Origin: Clostridia bacterium
GTDB taxonomy: Bacteria; Bacillota; Clostridia; CAKSNL01; HGM11501
Assembly (NCBI GenBank): GCA_030535815.1
Contig: JAUNRD010000112.1
Location: forward strand, 1-6,448
Length of the DNA: 6,448 nt
Direction: 5' to 3'
A program made the position numbers and the translations under genes. This document shows, in pieces, positions 1 to 6,285 of this stretch (the first letter of the stretch is position 1; each line of letters opens with the position of its first letter). Under the pieces are notes generated by a model that was not told the DNA's origin, did no database searches, and was given only the letters and a program-made list of their open reading frames with translations.

Positions 1-6
1 AAACAT
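1..6 (-). CDS. Start of a further operon gene (partial, runs off the left edge)
   Basis: Only the first two codons (ATG TTT) are inside the window. The start is supported by the strongest ribosome binding site seen here: on the minus strand the enolase-like stop codon is followed directly by sequence reading TAAGGAGGTAGCTTATG, so an AAGGAGG lies about six bases before the ATG and overlaps the stop. This arrangement means the next gene is very probably co-transcribed, and perhaps translationally coupled, with the six genes upstream. Nothing can be said about its product. In a sugar-acid operon a transporter component or another enzyme would be the usual guess, but that is inference. Confidence 0.55.
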
Positions 7-20
7 AAGCTACCTCCTTA
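7..20 (-). promoter_or_regulatory. Strong ribosome binding site overlapping the enolase-like stop codon
   Basis: Read on the minus strand, the TAA stop of the enolase-like gene forms the first bases of TAAGGAGGT, a near-perfect Shine-Dalgarno sequence, followed by AGCTT and then ATG at 6-4. It is what identifies the next gene although only two of its codons are visible. Confidence 0.65.
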
Positions 21-1319
21 TAATAATCCGTCGGCACGCTTTTGGTTTCTTTCTCCCTTAAGACCGCGTGCACCGATGAATTTTGCAGATGCCCCAAGCT
101 CTTCCTCGATTTCAAGGAAGCGGTTTCCTCTTGCGCCAATGGCACTTTCACGGATTGAGCCTGCATTTATACCTACTGCATAGTCTGCAATGGATTCGCC
201 CTCGCCGCGGCTGTCGGACGGCATAATTCCGTAGCCGAACTTATAGGCATACTGTATCATCTCAAGAGCCTCGGAAATGGAGCCCACCTGATTAACCTTA
301 AGAAGAACGGTATTTGCCGCGCCCTTCTTTATTCCGTGAGCCACTCTTTCGGGGTTGGTGGTAAAAAGGTCGTCCCCTACTATCTGAATTCCGCTGTCCT
401 TTGTAAATGCGGCAGTTGTATCATAGTCGTCCTCATTGAAGGGGTCTTCAATTATAACAAAGGGATAGTCCTTTATAATCTGCATGTAGAAGTCGTAAAG
501 CTGTTCCTTGGTCTTGGGTTCCTTATCGAAAAGACCGTAGTACTTATCGTCTTCCTTGTTGTGATATGTATCTGTGGCAACGTCCATCTGGAAGCCGATT
601 TTGCCTTCGTAGCCTGCTTCAATAACGGTTTTCAGCATTTCCTCCCAGATTTCCTTGTCGCTTTTGAAAATTCCCGCAGGAATGGAGATAAAGTCGCGGA
701 TATTTGGAAGACCGCCGAAAAGCTTTTTCATTTTTTCCGCCCAGCGTGTGTGAATTTCCCAGCAGGCATAAGATGCATCGGAAAACCTGTCAAAGCCGTA
801 TGCCATAATTGACATTGTGGGCTTTCCTCCGGGAGTGGTGATTCCTCCGCCGTAGCGCTCATCCCCTGCCGCCATTGCAACACCGGGAACCGGAAGATAC
901 ATTGCACCTGCACCGCCGATATGACGGTATAATGGAATGCCGAGAGATGCTGCACCTGCTTTAAGCACCGCCGCACTTGTTGCCGCAACCGCGTTTCCGC
1001 CAAGGCGGATTTTTGCATCGGGGCATATTCCGAGGATTGCCGCATCAACCTCTGCCTGACGGGCTGAATCCATTCCGATAATTACGGGAGCAATTACCTC
1101 TTCAACCCTTTTAGCCGCACCGGTTACGCCTTTGCCGCCAAACTTTGTGCCGCCGTCAAAGGTAAAGTCAACCTCGTGAGTACCGATCGATACGCCCGAG
1201 GTACACATTGCCCTTCCTTCGCTTCCGTTTTCTGTGGTTACTATTACTTCAACACCGGGCTTTCCGCGGTTTGTATAAACCTGGTGTGCCCTTACAGATT
1301 TAATAATTGTACCGTACAT
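18..1319 (-). CDS. Divergent enolase-superfamily protein, probably not a canonical enolase
   Basis: This 433-residue protein has the full length and two-domain layout of enolase: an N-terminal capping domain (about 1-135) and a C-terminal barrel (about 145-433). Clear enolase landmarks remain: SGVSIG at 41-46 (the metal-binding mobile loop, SGASTG in enolase), GKGV at 62-65, the metal ligands Asp246, Glu291 (IIEDPF) and Asp316 (GDDLF), Lys341 in LLKVNQVGS (equivalent of yeast Lys345), and a C-terminal LEIEEELG. However, the GDEGG, NGGxHA and QEFM signatures that carry yeast Glu211, His159 and Glu168 are absent. The SHRSGETED loop reads SDSRGEGES (368-376), so His373 becomes Asp369, and the equivalent of Lys396 is Arg390. 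Such a site could still bind metal and abstract a proton next to a carboxylate, but normal 2-phosphoglycerate dehydration is doubtful. It starts two bases after the kinase stop, with a GGAG seven bases upstream. A sugar-acid dehydratase role is inference; an unusual true enolase is the alternative. Confidence 0.88.
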   Translation of the reverse strand: MYGTIIKSVRAHQVYTNRGKPGVEVIVTTENGSEGRAMCTSGVSIGTHEVDFTFDGGTKFGGKGVTGAAKRVEEVIAPVIIGMDSARQAEVDAAILGICPDAKIRLGGNAVAATSAAVLKAGAASLGIPLYRHIGGAGAMYLPVPGVAMAAGDERYGGGITTPGGKPTMSIMAYGFDRFSDASYACWEIHTRWAEKMKKLFGGLPNIRDFISIPAGIFKSDKEIWEEMLKTVIEAGYEGKIGFQMDVATDTYHNKEDDKYYGLFDKEPKTKEQLYDFYMQIIKDYPFVIIEDPFNEDDYDTTAAFTKDSGIQIVGDDLFTTNPERVAHGIKKGAANTVLLKVNQVGSISEALEMIQYAYKFGYGIMPSDSRGEGESIADYAVGINAGSIRESAIGARGNRFLEIEEELGASAKFIGARGLKGERNQKRADGLL

Positions 1320-1321
1320 AT

Positions 1322-2785
1322 TTATTCTCCAATCAAAATTATTCTGAGATCAAGAGCCGAAATGCTCTTTTCTGCCCATACGCCGGAATCAAGTCTCCAC
1401 AAGGGCTCGCTTGTTCCGTGGGTTTTAAGCGCATCCCAGAGATTGATTCCTTCGTTTTTCGCTTCTTCTAAGGTATAGCCGTCAACCACGGCTCCGGACA
1501 GGCATTCAGGCGCACCCGGATATGAAAAGCCGCCGGGGCCGTCGGTACCGTCTGTATCAACAGCGCCGATTACGACCTTTTTGCTTCCTGCAATTTTCAT
1601 TGCCGCGCCGATGGCATATTCCTGATTTCTTCCGCCGATGCCGCTTTCCTTGCCAACGGTTACCACATTTTCGCCCGATGACATAAGTACAACGGGACCA
1701 CGGAAGGGTTCGCCCAGCCTTTCACAGCAAAGGGCTAAATTTCCGTCCACAAAGCCTGCTTCCCTTGCCTCCGCTTCCATATATTCTGAAAGCATTATGC
1801 AAGGAAGTCCCATCTCCTTTGCCCTTTCCCTCACCGCGGGATAAATGGTGGAATCCTTAAAAACAAGACCGAAAAATCTTGCGTTAAAGCTTTCATATTC
1901 CTCCACCGACATATTTTCGTTGTGGTTTCCGCCCGCTAAAAGGTGGTTTTTTATAGACTCGGGGGTTTCATCCCAGGCATCCCACTTTTTTATGATGTCA
2001 AGGCAGTCTTTATAGGTTGATGCCGTTGCAACCGTAGGGAAAAAGGTGTTATGACGGAGCATTTCAAAATAGTTTACCCTTAAAACCGGGGTTGACATTT
2101 TGGAAGGGTCCGCCGTTACCATATTTACTATGGTGGCCTTTTTTATCATCCTCGTTATTCTGCCGCCCTTAAAGCGGTCAATATGGGTTCTTATCTGATT
2201 TAAATCGCTGGTGGGAACACCCTTTTCAATCTGCATCATATGGGTAAACCTTGAAATATCTTCCATACTTATCCCCTCAGCAGGATAGGTGAAAAGGGAG
2301 CCGCAGCCCGAGCCAAAAACGGTTAAGACAAGGTCTTTCTCCGTAACATCAGAAAGCATTTCTTCAATTTTTCTGCAGCCTTCAATGCAGTATTCGTCGG
2401 GAACCGGATGACCTGCCAAGGTTACGCCGATTTTTTTGCAAATAATATCTTCCCCGTGCTTTCCTATGACGTGACCTTTTGTAAGATAATCTCCCAGCAC
2501 CTCTTCTATCGCAAGGGCGGCTCTCTGAATTCCCTTTGCCGCACCGATTACAAATATTCTGTCAAAATCAGAAAGCTTGTAGGAAAGTGCACCGGAATGG
2601 GGATCCTCCTTCATTTCAAAGCCCTTTGTATGAAAGATTAAATTCCCCTCTTTTATCTCCATAAGCTTTTTTACCCTTAAGTAAGGGTCGATGGAGTCAA
2701 GCCCTGCATCAAGAAGCTCACTTACGATTTTTCTTCCCTCGGTATTACCGTGGGAGGATAAGACATCCTTATTTTTAATTCTCAT
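1322..2785 (-). CDS. Glycerate 2-kinase-like protein (DUF4147 plus MOFRL domains)
   Basis: At 487 residues this is longer than typical type II glycerate kinases (about 420-450). Characterised members phosphorylate D-glycerate at O2 with ATP, giving 2-phosphoglycerate. The N-terminal DUF4147 region shows VIGAAKG (79-85), the strongly conserved AGHPVPDE (124-131), a modified Gly/Ser loop GSGCGSL (158-164, usually SGGGSAL), and IRTHIDRFKGGR (198-209), matching the usual VRKHLSxIKGGR. The C-terminal MOFRL domain shows SSGENVVTV (369-377), GIGGRNQEYA (382-391) and DTDGTDGPGG (410-419). The final part departs from the family: where most members have a TGPTGTNVNDL-type ending, this one reads LDSGVW (465-470) and then an unrelated tail. 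The family assignment is firm; the substrate is not, and glycerate or a related hydroxyacid is the best guess. It starts 11 bases after the aldo/keto reductase with a weak AAGAG site, and its last codons contain the ribosome binding site of the enolase-like gene. Confidence 0.9.
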   Translation of the reverse strand: MRIKNKDVLSSHGNTEGRKIVSELLDAGLDSIDPYLRVKKLMEIKEGNLIFHTKGFEMKEDPHSGALSYKLSDFDRIFVIGAAKGIQRAALAIEEVLGDYLTKGHVIGKHGEDIICKKIGVTLAGHPVPDEYCIEGCRKIEEMLSDVTEKDLVLTVFGSGCGSLFTYPAEGISMEDISRFTHMMQIEKGVPTSDLNQIRTHIDRFKGGRITRMIKKATIVNMVTADPSKMSTPVLRVNYFEMLRHNTFFPTVATASTYKDCLDIIKKWDAWDETPESIKNHLLAGGNHNENMSVEEYESFNARFFGLVFKDSTIYPAVRERAKEMGLPCIMLSEYMEAEAREAGFVDGNLALCCERLGEPFRGPVVLMSSGENVVTVGKESGIGGRNQEYAIGAAMKIAGSKKVVIGAVDTDGTDGPGGFSYPGAPECLSGAVVDGYTLEEAKNEGINLWDALKTHGTSEPLWRLDSGVWAEKSISALDLRIILIGE

Positions 2786-2796
2786 AAAATCAACTC

Positions 2797-3645
2797 TTAA
2801 AACATTATATTATCGGGGTCGGGAGCTTCTCCGCAAACGCCCTTAAGATTTGATATAAGGTCAACATCTTCCTTTGAAAGCTCAAAGTCAAATATTTCTG
2901 CATTTTCCCTTATTCTCATGGGATTTGCCGACTTGGGAAGGGAAACAAAATCCTTATCCAAGCACCAGCGAAGGCAAAGCTGACCAACGGTTTTTCCGTA
3001 TTTTGCGGAAAGCTTTTTCATATCCTCGTTTCCGAATATCATACCGGTTCCGAAAGGGCTGTATGCTTCAACCACTATACCCTGCTTTTTGCAATAGTCA
3101 ACGGTTTCATCCTGGGTTACGCCGGGGCAAAGCTTAAGCTGATTTACCATAGGCTTTATTTTTGCGGTTTTCATAAGTGTTTCAATGTGATGAGGAAGGA
3201 AGTTACTTATGCCGATCGCCTTGATTTTTCCCTGTTCGTAAAGCTCCTCAAAGGCCTTCCAGGTTCCGGCCGTTGCCTCTTCCCAGTGAGTTCTGTACTG
3301 AATGGGGTTGGGCCAGTGGATAAGATAAAGGTCCAGGTATTCAAGACCAAGCTTTTCCATTGTAAGGTCGAAAGCCTCCATTGTTGACTTGTAGCCGTGA
3401 TCAGCGTTACGGAGCTTGCTGGTAACAAAAATTTCTTCTCGCTTAAGTCCGCTTGCCTTGATTCCCTCGCCTACGCCCTTTTCGTTGCCGTAAGCCGCGG
3501 CCGTATCAATAAGGCGATAGTCGTGGGAAAGTGCGGCAAGGACAGCATTTTTTGCCGTTTCGTCGGGGGACTGCCAGGTGCCGAGTCCCATGCAGGGAAT
3601 TTCAACACCGTTATATATTTTGAAAGTATCTTTTACGCTTTTCAT
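2797..3645 (-). CDS. Aldo/keto reductase (2,5-diketo-D-gluconate reductase-like class)
   Basis: A 282-residue single-domain NAD(P)H-dependent oxidoreductase of normal family length, expected to be cytosolic. The catalytic tetrad is complete: Asp47 (LIDTAAAYG), Tyr52, Lys77 (VTSKL) and His110 (LIHWPNP). GISNF (145-149) and LPKSANPMRIREN (236-248), the site that binds the adenosine phosphate of NADPH, are also in place. In the substrate and cofactor face the usual VNQIExHP reads VNQLKLCP (167-174), so Glu and His are replaced by Lys and Cys. In this operon it probably reduces an aldehyde or ketone (for example glyceraldehyde, tartronate semialdehyde or a keto-sugar acid), or it runs in reverse; the sequence does not decide. 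The start has an excellent AAGGAG seven bases upstream, which overlaps the stop of the SDR gene (TAAGGAG), so the two are probably translationally coupled. Confidence 0.93.
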   Translation of the reverse strand: MKSVKDTFKIYNGVEIPCMGLGTWQSPDETAKNAVLAALSHDYRLIDTAAAYGNEKGVGEGIKASGLKREEIFVTSKLRNADHGYKSTMEAFDLTMEKLGLEYLDLYLIHWPNPIQYRTHWEEATAGTWKAFEELYEQGKIKAIGISNFLPHHIETLMKTAKIKPMVNQLKLCPGVTQDETVDYCKKQGIVVEAYSPFGTGMIFGNEDMKKLSAKYGKTVGQLCLRWCLDKDFVSLPKSANPMRIRENAEIFDFELSKEDVDLISNLKGVCGEAPDPDNIMF

Positions 3646-3656
3646 TTTTATTCTCC

Positions 3657-4433
3657 TTATAATACTGTATATCCGCCGTCAACGGGCACGCAGGTGCCTG
3701 TTGTAAAGGTGGATAAGTCGCTTGCAAAGTATAATACAAGGCCCACCATTTCGGAAGGCTTTGCCACACGTCCCATAGGTGTTCCGCCAATCCATTTTTT
3801 AACTGCAGGATCGTCGGGCACGGAAAGTCTCTTTGCAGTAAGGGGTGTTTCCGTAAAGCCGGGGGCAATGGCATTTACTCTTATACCGCGCTCTGCCCAT
3901 TCGTTGGCAAGCACCTTTGTAAGCATAATAACTCCCGCCTTGGAGCTGTTGTATGCGCACTGTGTCTGCGGAAGGGGATTTACGATAAGTCCCGACATAG
4001 AGGCAACGTTAACTATGTTTCCGCCGCCCGCAGAAAGCATCCTACGTCCCACCTCGCGGCACATTAAAAATGTACCCGTAAGGTTTACATCCATAATTCT
4101 CTGCCAGGTAGAAAGAGGCATCTCCTCTGCCGGTGCAAGCTTGTTGATCCCCGCATTATTTACGAGGATATCAATTTTTGTAAACCTGTCCCAGGCGCTT
4201 TCTACTGCATTTATAACGGATTCTTCATCCGCCACATCGGTATGGATGCAAAAGCATTCTGCACCAAGGGCTGTTATTTCCTTTTCGGCATTGGGAAATT
4301 CCTCATCCATAATGCCTGCGATAACAATATTTGCGCCACTTTTTGCAAAGCCCTTTGCAATTTCAAGACCAATTCCCCGCTCGGCACCTGTTATCAGAAC
4401 GGTTTTACCCTTAAAATCAAATGAGCAACTCAT
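3657..4433 (-). CDS. Classical short-chain dehydrogenase/reductase (SDR)
   Basis: With the ATG start chosen here the protein has 258 residues, typical of classical SDRs. It has the Rossmann glycine motif TGAERGIG (15-22), an adenine-contacting Asp66, NNAG (92-95), and the catalytic Asn117, Ser145 (VASMSG), Tyr161 and Lys165 (YNSSK). It ends in the usual GTCVPVDGGY. Its overall pattern resembles gluconate 5-dehydrogenase and other polyol or sugar-acid dehydrogenases. The end of the second strand (VIAGIMDEE) has neither the clear Asp of NAD enzymes nor the Arg of NADP enzymes, so cofactor preference is open. A GTG at 4445 in the same frame would add four residues, but it has no spaced ribosome binding site; the ATG at 4433 is preceded by GTGGGG six bases away and lies 16 bases after the aldolase stop. 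The likely role is oxidation or reduction of a sugar acid or a pathway intermediate. Confidence 0.92.
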   Translation of the reverse strand: MSCSFDFKGKTVLITGAERGIGLEIAKGFAKSGANIVIAGIMDEEFPNAEKEITALGAECFCIHTDVADEESVINAVESAWDRFTKIDILVNNAGINKLAPAEEMPLSTWQRIMDVNLTGTFLMCREVGRRMLSAGGGNIVNVASMSGLIVNPLPQTQCAYNSSKAGVIMLTKVLANEWAERGIRVNAIAPGFTETPLTAKRLSVPDDPAVKKWIGGTPMGRVAKPSEMVGLVLYFASDLSTFTTGTCVPVDGGYTVL

Positions 4434-4439
4434 AAAAAG

Positions 4440-4445
4440 CCCCAC
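4440..4445 (-). promoter_or_regulatory. Ribosome binding site favouring the ATG start of the SDR gene
   Basis: On the minus strand GTGGGG lies six bases before the ATG at 4433-4431. The first three bases of this same site are the GTG that would be the longer alternative start. That GTG has only AAGAAA immediately before it, with no proper spacing, so the downstream ATG is preferred. Confidence 0.45.
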
Positions 4446-4449
4446 TTTC

Positions 4450-5103
4450 TTATTTCGCTCTTGCAGCGAGAGAATCCTTTATAGTTCTTCTCATATTTTC
4501 AACGATTGCATCGTAGTTTTTATCGTTGATCGCATTGTTTTCGGCAAACATCCAGTCGCCGCCTGCCGCAAGCACGCTGTTGAACTTGATGAGGTCTAAA
4601 TAGTTCTTACCGTTAAGACCGCCGGTTACAACCCATTCAACCTTACCGAAGGGGCCGTAATAGTACTGGGAAAGGGTGTCTACTCCGCCCATCTGATATA
4701 CCGGGAAGAACTTTAATATGTTTATTCCGTAGTTAAGTGCCATTGAAATTTCGGAAGCTGTTGTGCATCCGGGAAGGATGGATAAGTTGTTCTTTAAGCA
4801 AAATTCAACAACCTCGGGAACAAAGCCGGGTGCCACGCAGAATTTTGCGCCGGCGTCTAATGCCTCCTGGGCATCTCTTAAAGATATAACAGTACCTGCA
4901 CCGACAATTACCTCGGGGGCATTTTTAGCGATGTTCTTTATTCTTGTAACAGAATGCTCGTCTCTGTGAAGAAGAACTTCACAAACGGGAAGACCGCCCT
5001 CTGCAATTGCCTTTGCCGCATCGGCTGCAAAATCGGGATCGGGTGCCACCATAATGGGGCAGATTGCTGTTGTTTTGATTATGCCGTACATTGTTTTATC
5101 CAT
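4450..5103 (-). CDS. Class I aldolase of the KDPG/KHG (Eda) family
   Basis: This 217-residue protein matches the length of Eda. Family members split 2-keto-3-deoxy acids into pyruvate and an aldehyde through a Schiff base. Visible landmarks are Glu42 (CEVLL, the catalytic base, Glu45 in E. coli), GAGTV with Thr71, APGF with Pro92, PGCTTASE (111-118), the Schiff-base Lys131 in ILKFFP, and TGG (160-162). Two positions that contact substrate in E. coli Eda differ: Arg49 is His46 here, and Ser184 of GGSW, part of the phosphate pocket, is Asp183 (GGDWM). An acidic residue there argues against a phosphorylated substrate such as KDPG and points to an unphosphorylated 2-keto-3-deoxy acid; this is inference. 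The start has GGAG seven bases upstream and lies 30 bases after the Ldh_2 gene. A second ATG at codon 5 is possible but lacks a good site. Confidence 0.93.
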   Translation of the reverse strand: MDKTMYGIIKTTAICPIMVAPDPDFAADAAKAIAEGGLPVCEVLLHRDEHSVTRIKNIAKNAPEVIVGAGTVISLRDAQEALDAGAKFCVAPGFVPEVVEFCLKNNLSILPGCTTASEISMALNYGINILKFFPVYQMGGVDTLSQYYYGPFGKVEWVVTGGLNGKNYLDLIKFNSVLAAGGDWMFAENNAINDKNYDAIVENMRRTIKDSLAARAK

Positions 5104-5133
5104 GATAATTCTCCATTCTTATATTAAATTTAA

Positions 5134-6189
5134 TTATTCGTAAATGTTAATTTCCACGCCCGTATCGGAAGAAAGCTTTGTAAGCGCACCTACCATTGCA
5201 TCGGTAATTTCTATTTCACCCGAAGCAAGGGCGCACTCTCTCTTTTCCCATTCCATTTCGCCGGGCATAAATATTCTTGTTGCGCCCTTTGCCTTGGGAC
5301 CGTTTCGAAGCTCGTCGGAAATTTGCTTCATTCTCGCGTTAAATTCATCTGTTCCGAGCATCTGGGCAACATCAACTGCGATAAATGCGTGACCTGCATT
5401 GTTGGTGGATGCAAGGTCTAAATTCCAGCTTGCAATTTCAGAAAGCATACCCGCACCGGTTATGACAGAGGCAAGGATTTCAACCAATACCGCAAGGCCG
5501 TAGCCCTTGTGTGCACCCATGGGCTGAAGGCTTGCATTTTTCGGGAATTTGAAGGCATCCTTCGTAGGAACGCCCTCTTCATCAACCAGCCAGGTATCGG
5601 GAATTTCTTCATTCTTTTCCTGCGCCATAATGACTTTGAGTGCCGCAACATTACTTAATGCAATATCTAAAAACACGCTCTTTCCGTCACCCGTGGGAGC
5701 TGCAAAAGAAAAGGGATTTGTACCGATTGCTTTTTTGCTTCCGCCGGGAACCGCAATAACGGGGTCGGCATTACTCATAGATATACCGATAAGCCCTTCC
5801 TTTGCGGCTAAATTTGCATAAAATCCTGCCGCACCGAAGTGACAGCTGTTTTTAACGCCGACATAGGCAATACCGCAGTTTTTAGCTTTTGCAATTGCCG
5901 TTTTCATCGCCTTGTAGCCGGACACCATACCTGCCGCCTTGTTTCCGTTTATAATTGCCCAGGCAGGACCTTCTCTTACTATTGATGGCTCGGCTTCAGC
6001 ATCTAATCCGCCCGCCTTCATTTTATCTATATACTGCCCCAGATTTTTTGTCCCGTGTGTTAAAACACCGAAAGTATCAGTTGTCATTAAAACATCGGCT
6101 ATAATTTCTGCATTTTCTTCACTTACTCCCACTTTAACGAGTGCCTTTACGGAGAAAGCCTTAAGTTCATCAAGACGCACTTTTTTCAT
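5134..6189 (-). CDS. Malate/L-lactate dehydrogenase-type (Ldh_2) NAD(P)-dependent oxidoreductase
   Basis: A 351-residue protein of normal length for the Ldh_2 family, which is structurally unrelated to ordinary lactate and malate dehydrogenases. The family interconverts 2-keto and 2-hydroxy acids (malate, sulfolactate, ureidoglycolate, 2,3-diketo-L-gulonate) or reduces cyclic imines. Landmarks in order are GVLTHG with His45, NSCHFGAAGFYA with His117 (115-125), ISMSNADP (136-143), GTNPFSFAAP (156-165), MGAHKGYGLAVLVE (224-237) and MPGE (308-311). In most members the first motif is SHGxxR; here the Ser is Thr44 and the Arg, which helps hold the substrate carboxylate, is Asn49, so the substrate may differ from the characterised ones. 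It is the first gene of the operon: a strong GGAGG lies six bases before the ATG, a candidate promoter sits just upstream, and a terminator separates it from the preceding gene. Reduction or oxidation of a keto or hydroxy acid in the sugar-acid route is likely. Confidence 0.93.
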   Translation of the reverse strand: MKKVRLDELKAFSVKALVKVGVSEENAEIIADVLMTTDTFGVLTHGTKNLGQYIDKMKAGGLDAEAEPSIVREGPAWAIINGNKAAGMVSGYKAMKTAIAKAKNCGIAYVGVKNSCHFGAAGFYANLAAKEGLIGISMSNADPVIAVPGGSKKAIGTNPFSFAAPTGDGKSVFLDIALSNVAALKVIMAQEKNEEIPDTWLVDEEGVPTKDAFKFPKNASLQPMGAHKGYGLAVLVEILASVITGAGMLSEIASWNLDLASTNNAGHAFIAVDVAQMLGTDEFNARMKQISDELRNGPKAKGATRIFMPGEMEWEKRECALASGEIEITDAMVGALTKLSSDTGVEINIYE

Positions 6190-6229
6190 ATAAATCCTCC
6201 AAAATGTTTTTCTTCATTATTCTAGCCTA

Positions 6230-6258
6230 ATCATAACATATACTTATATTTTTTTAAA
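6230..6258 (-). promoter_or_regulatory. Candidate sigma-70/sigma-A promoter of the operon
   Basis: On the minus strand a TTTAAA (-35-like, 6258-6253) and a TATGAT (-10, 5 of 6 consensus, 6235-6230) are separated by 17 bases in a very AT-rich stretch. Transcription would start near 6223, about 34 bases before the first ATG, a sensible leader length. The position between the upstream terminator and the first gene fits. The -35 match is weak, as expected for a regulated promoter, and the AT-richness makes chance matches likely. No convincing catabolite-repression (cre) site or long operator palindrome was seen beside it. Confidence 0.4.
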
Positions 6259-6285
6259 TAGACAAACACGACAAGACTTACACAA

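Noticed and set aside
336..812. Plus-strand open frame opposite the enolase-like gene
   Set aside because: It is fully antisense to a gene with clear homology, and its hydrophobic translation has no coherent family pattern.
728..1048. Second minus-strand open frame inside the enolase-like gene
   Set aside because: It lies out of frame within a well-supported gene, and its translation is unlike any family recognised; no sign of a frameshift was seen in the main gene.
18..1319. Simple annotation as phosphopyruvate hydratase (eno)
   Set aside because: Overall similarity is clear, but several catalytic signatures are missing, so naming it eno would overstate the evidence.
3397..4599. A 400-residue open frame on the plus strand, opposite the SDR gene and parts of its neighbours
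   Set aside because: It starts at a GTG with no ribosome binding site, runs antisense across three genes with full catalytic motifs, and its translation shows no recognisable domain. It is a shadow of the minus-strand genes.
18..6189. A sulfoquinovose (sulfo-Entner-Doudoroff) operon
   Set aside because: An SDR and an Eda-type aldolase fit, but there is no lactonase, IlvD-type dehydratase or aldehyde dehydrogenase, and no sulfonate-binding motif can be recognised. It remains possible but unsupported.
6190..6285. A riboswitch or long structured leader before the operon
   Set aside because: The segment is short, AT-rich and shows no conserved riboswitch core or second hairpin; a simple promoter and leader explain it.
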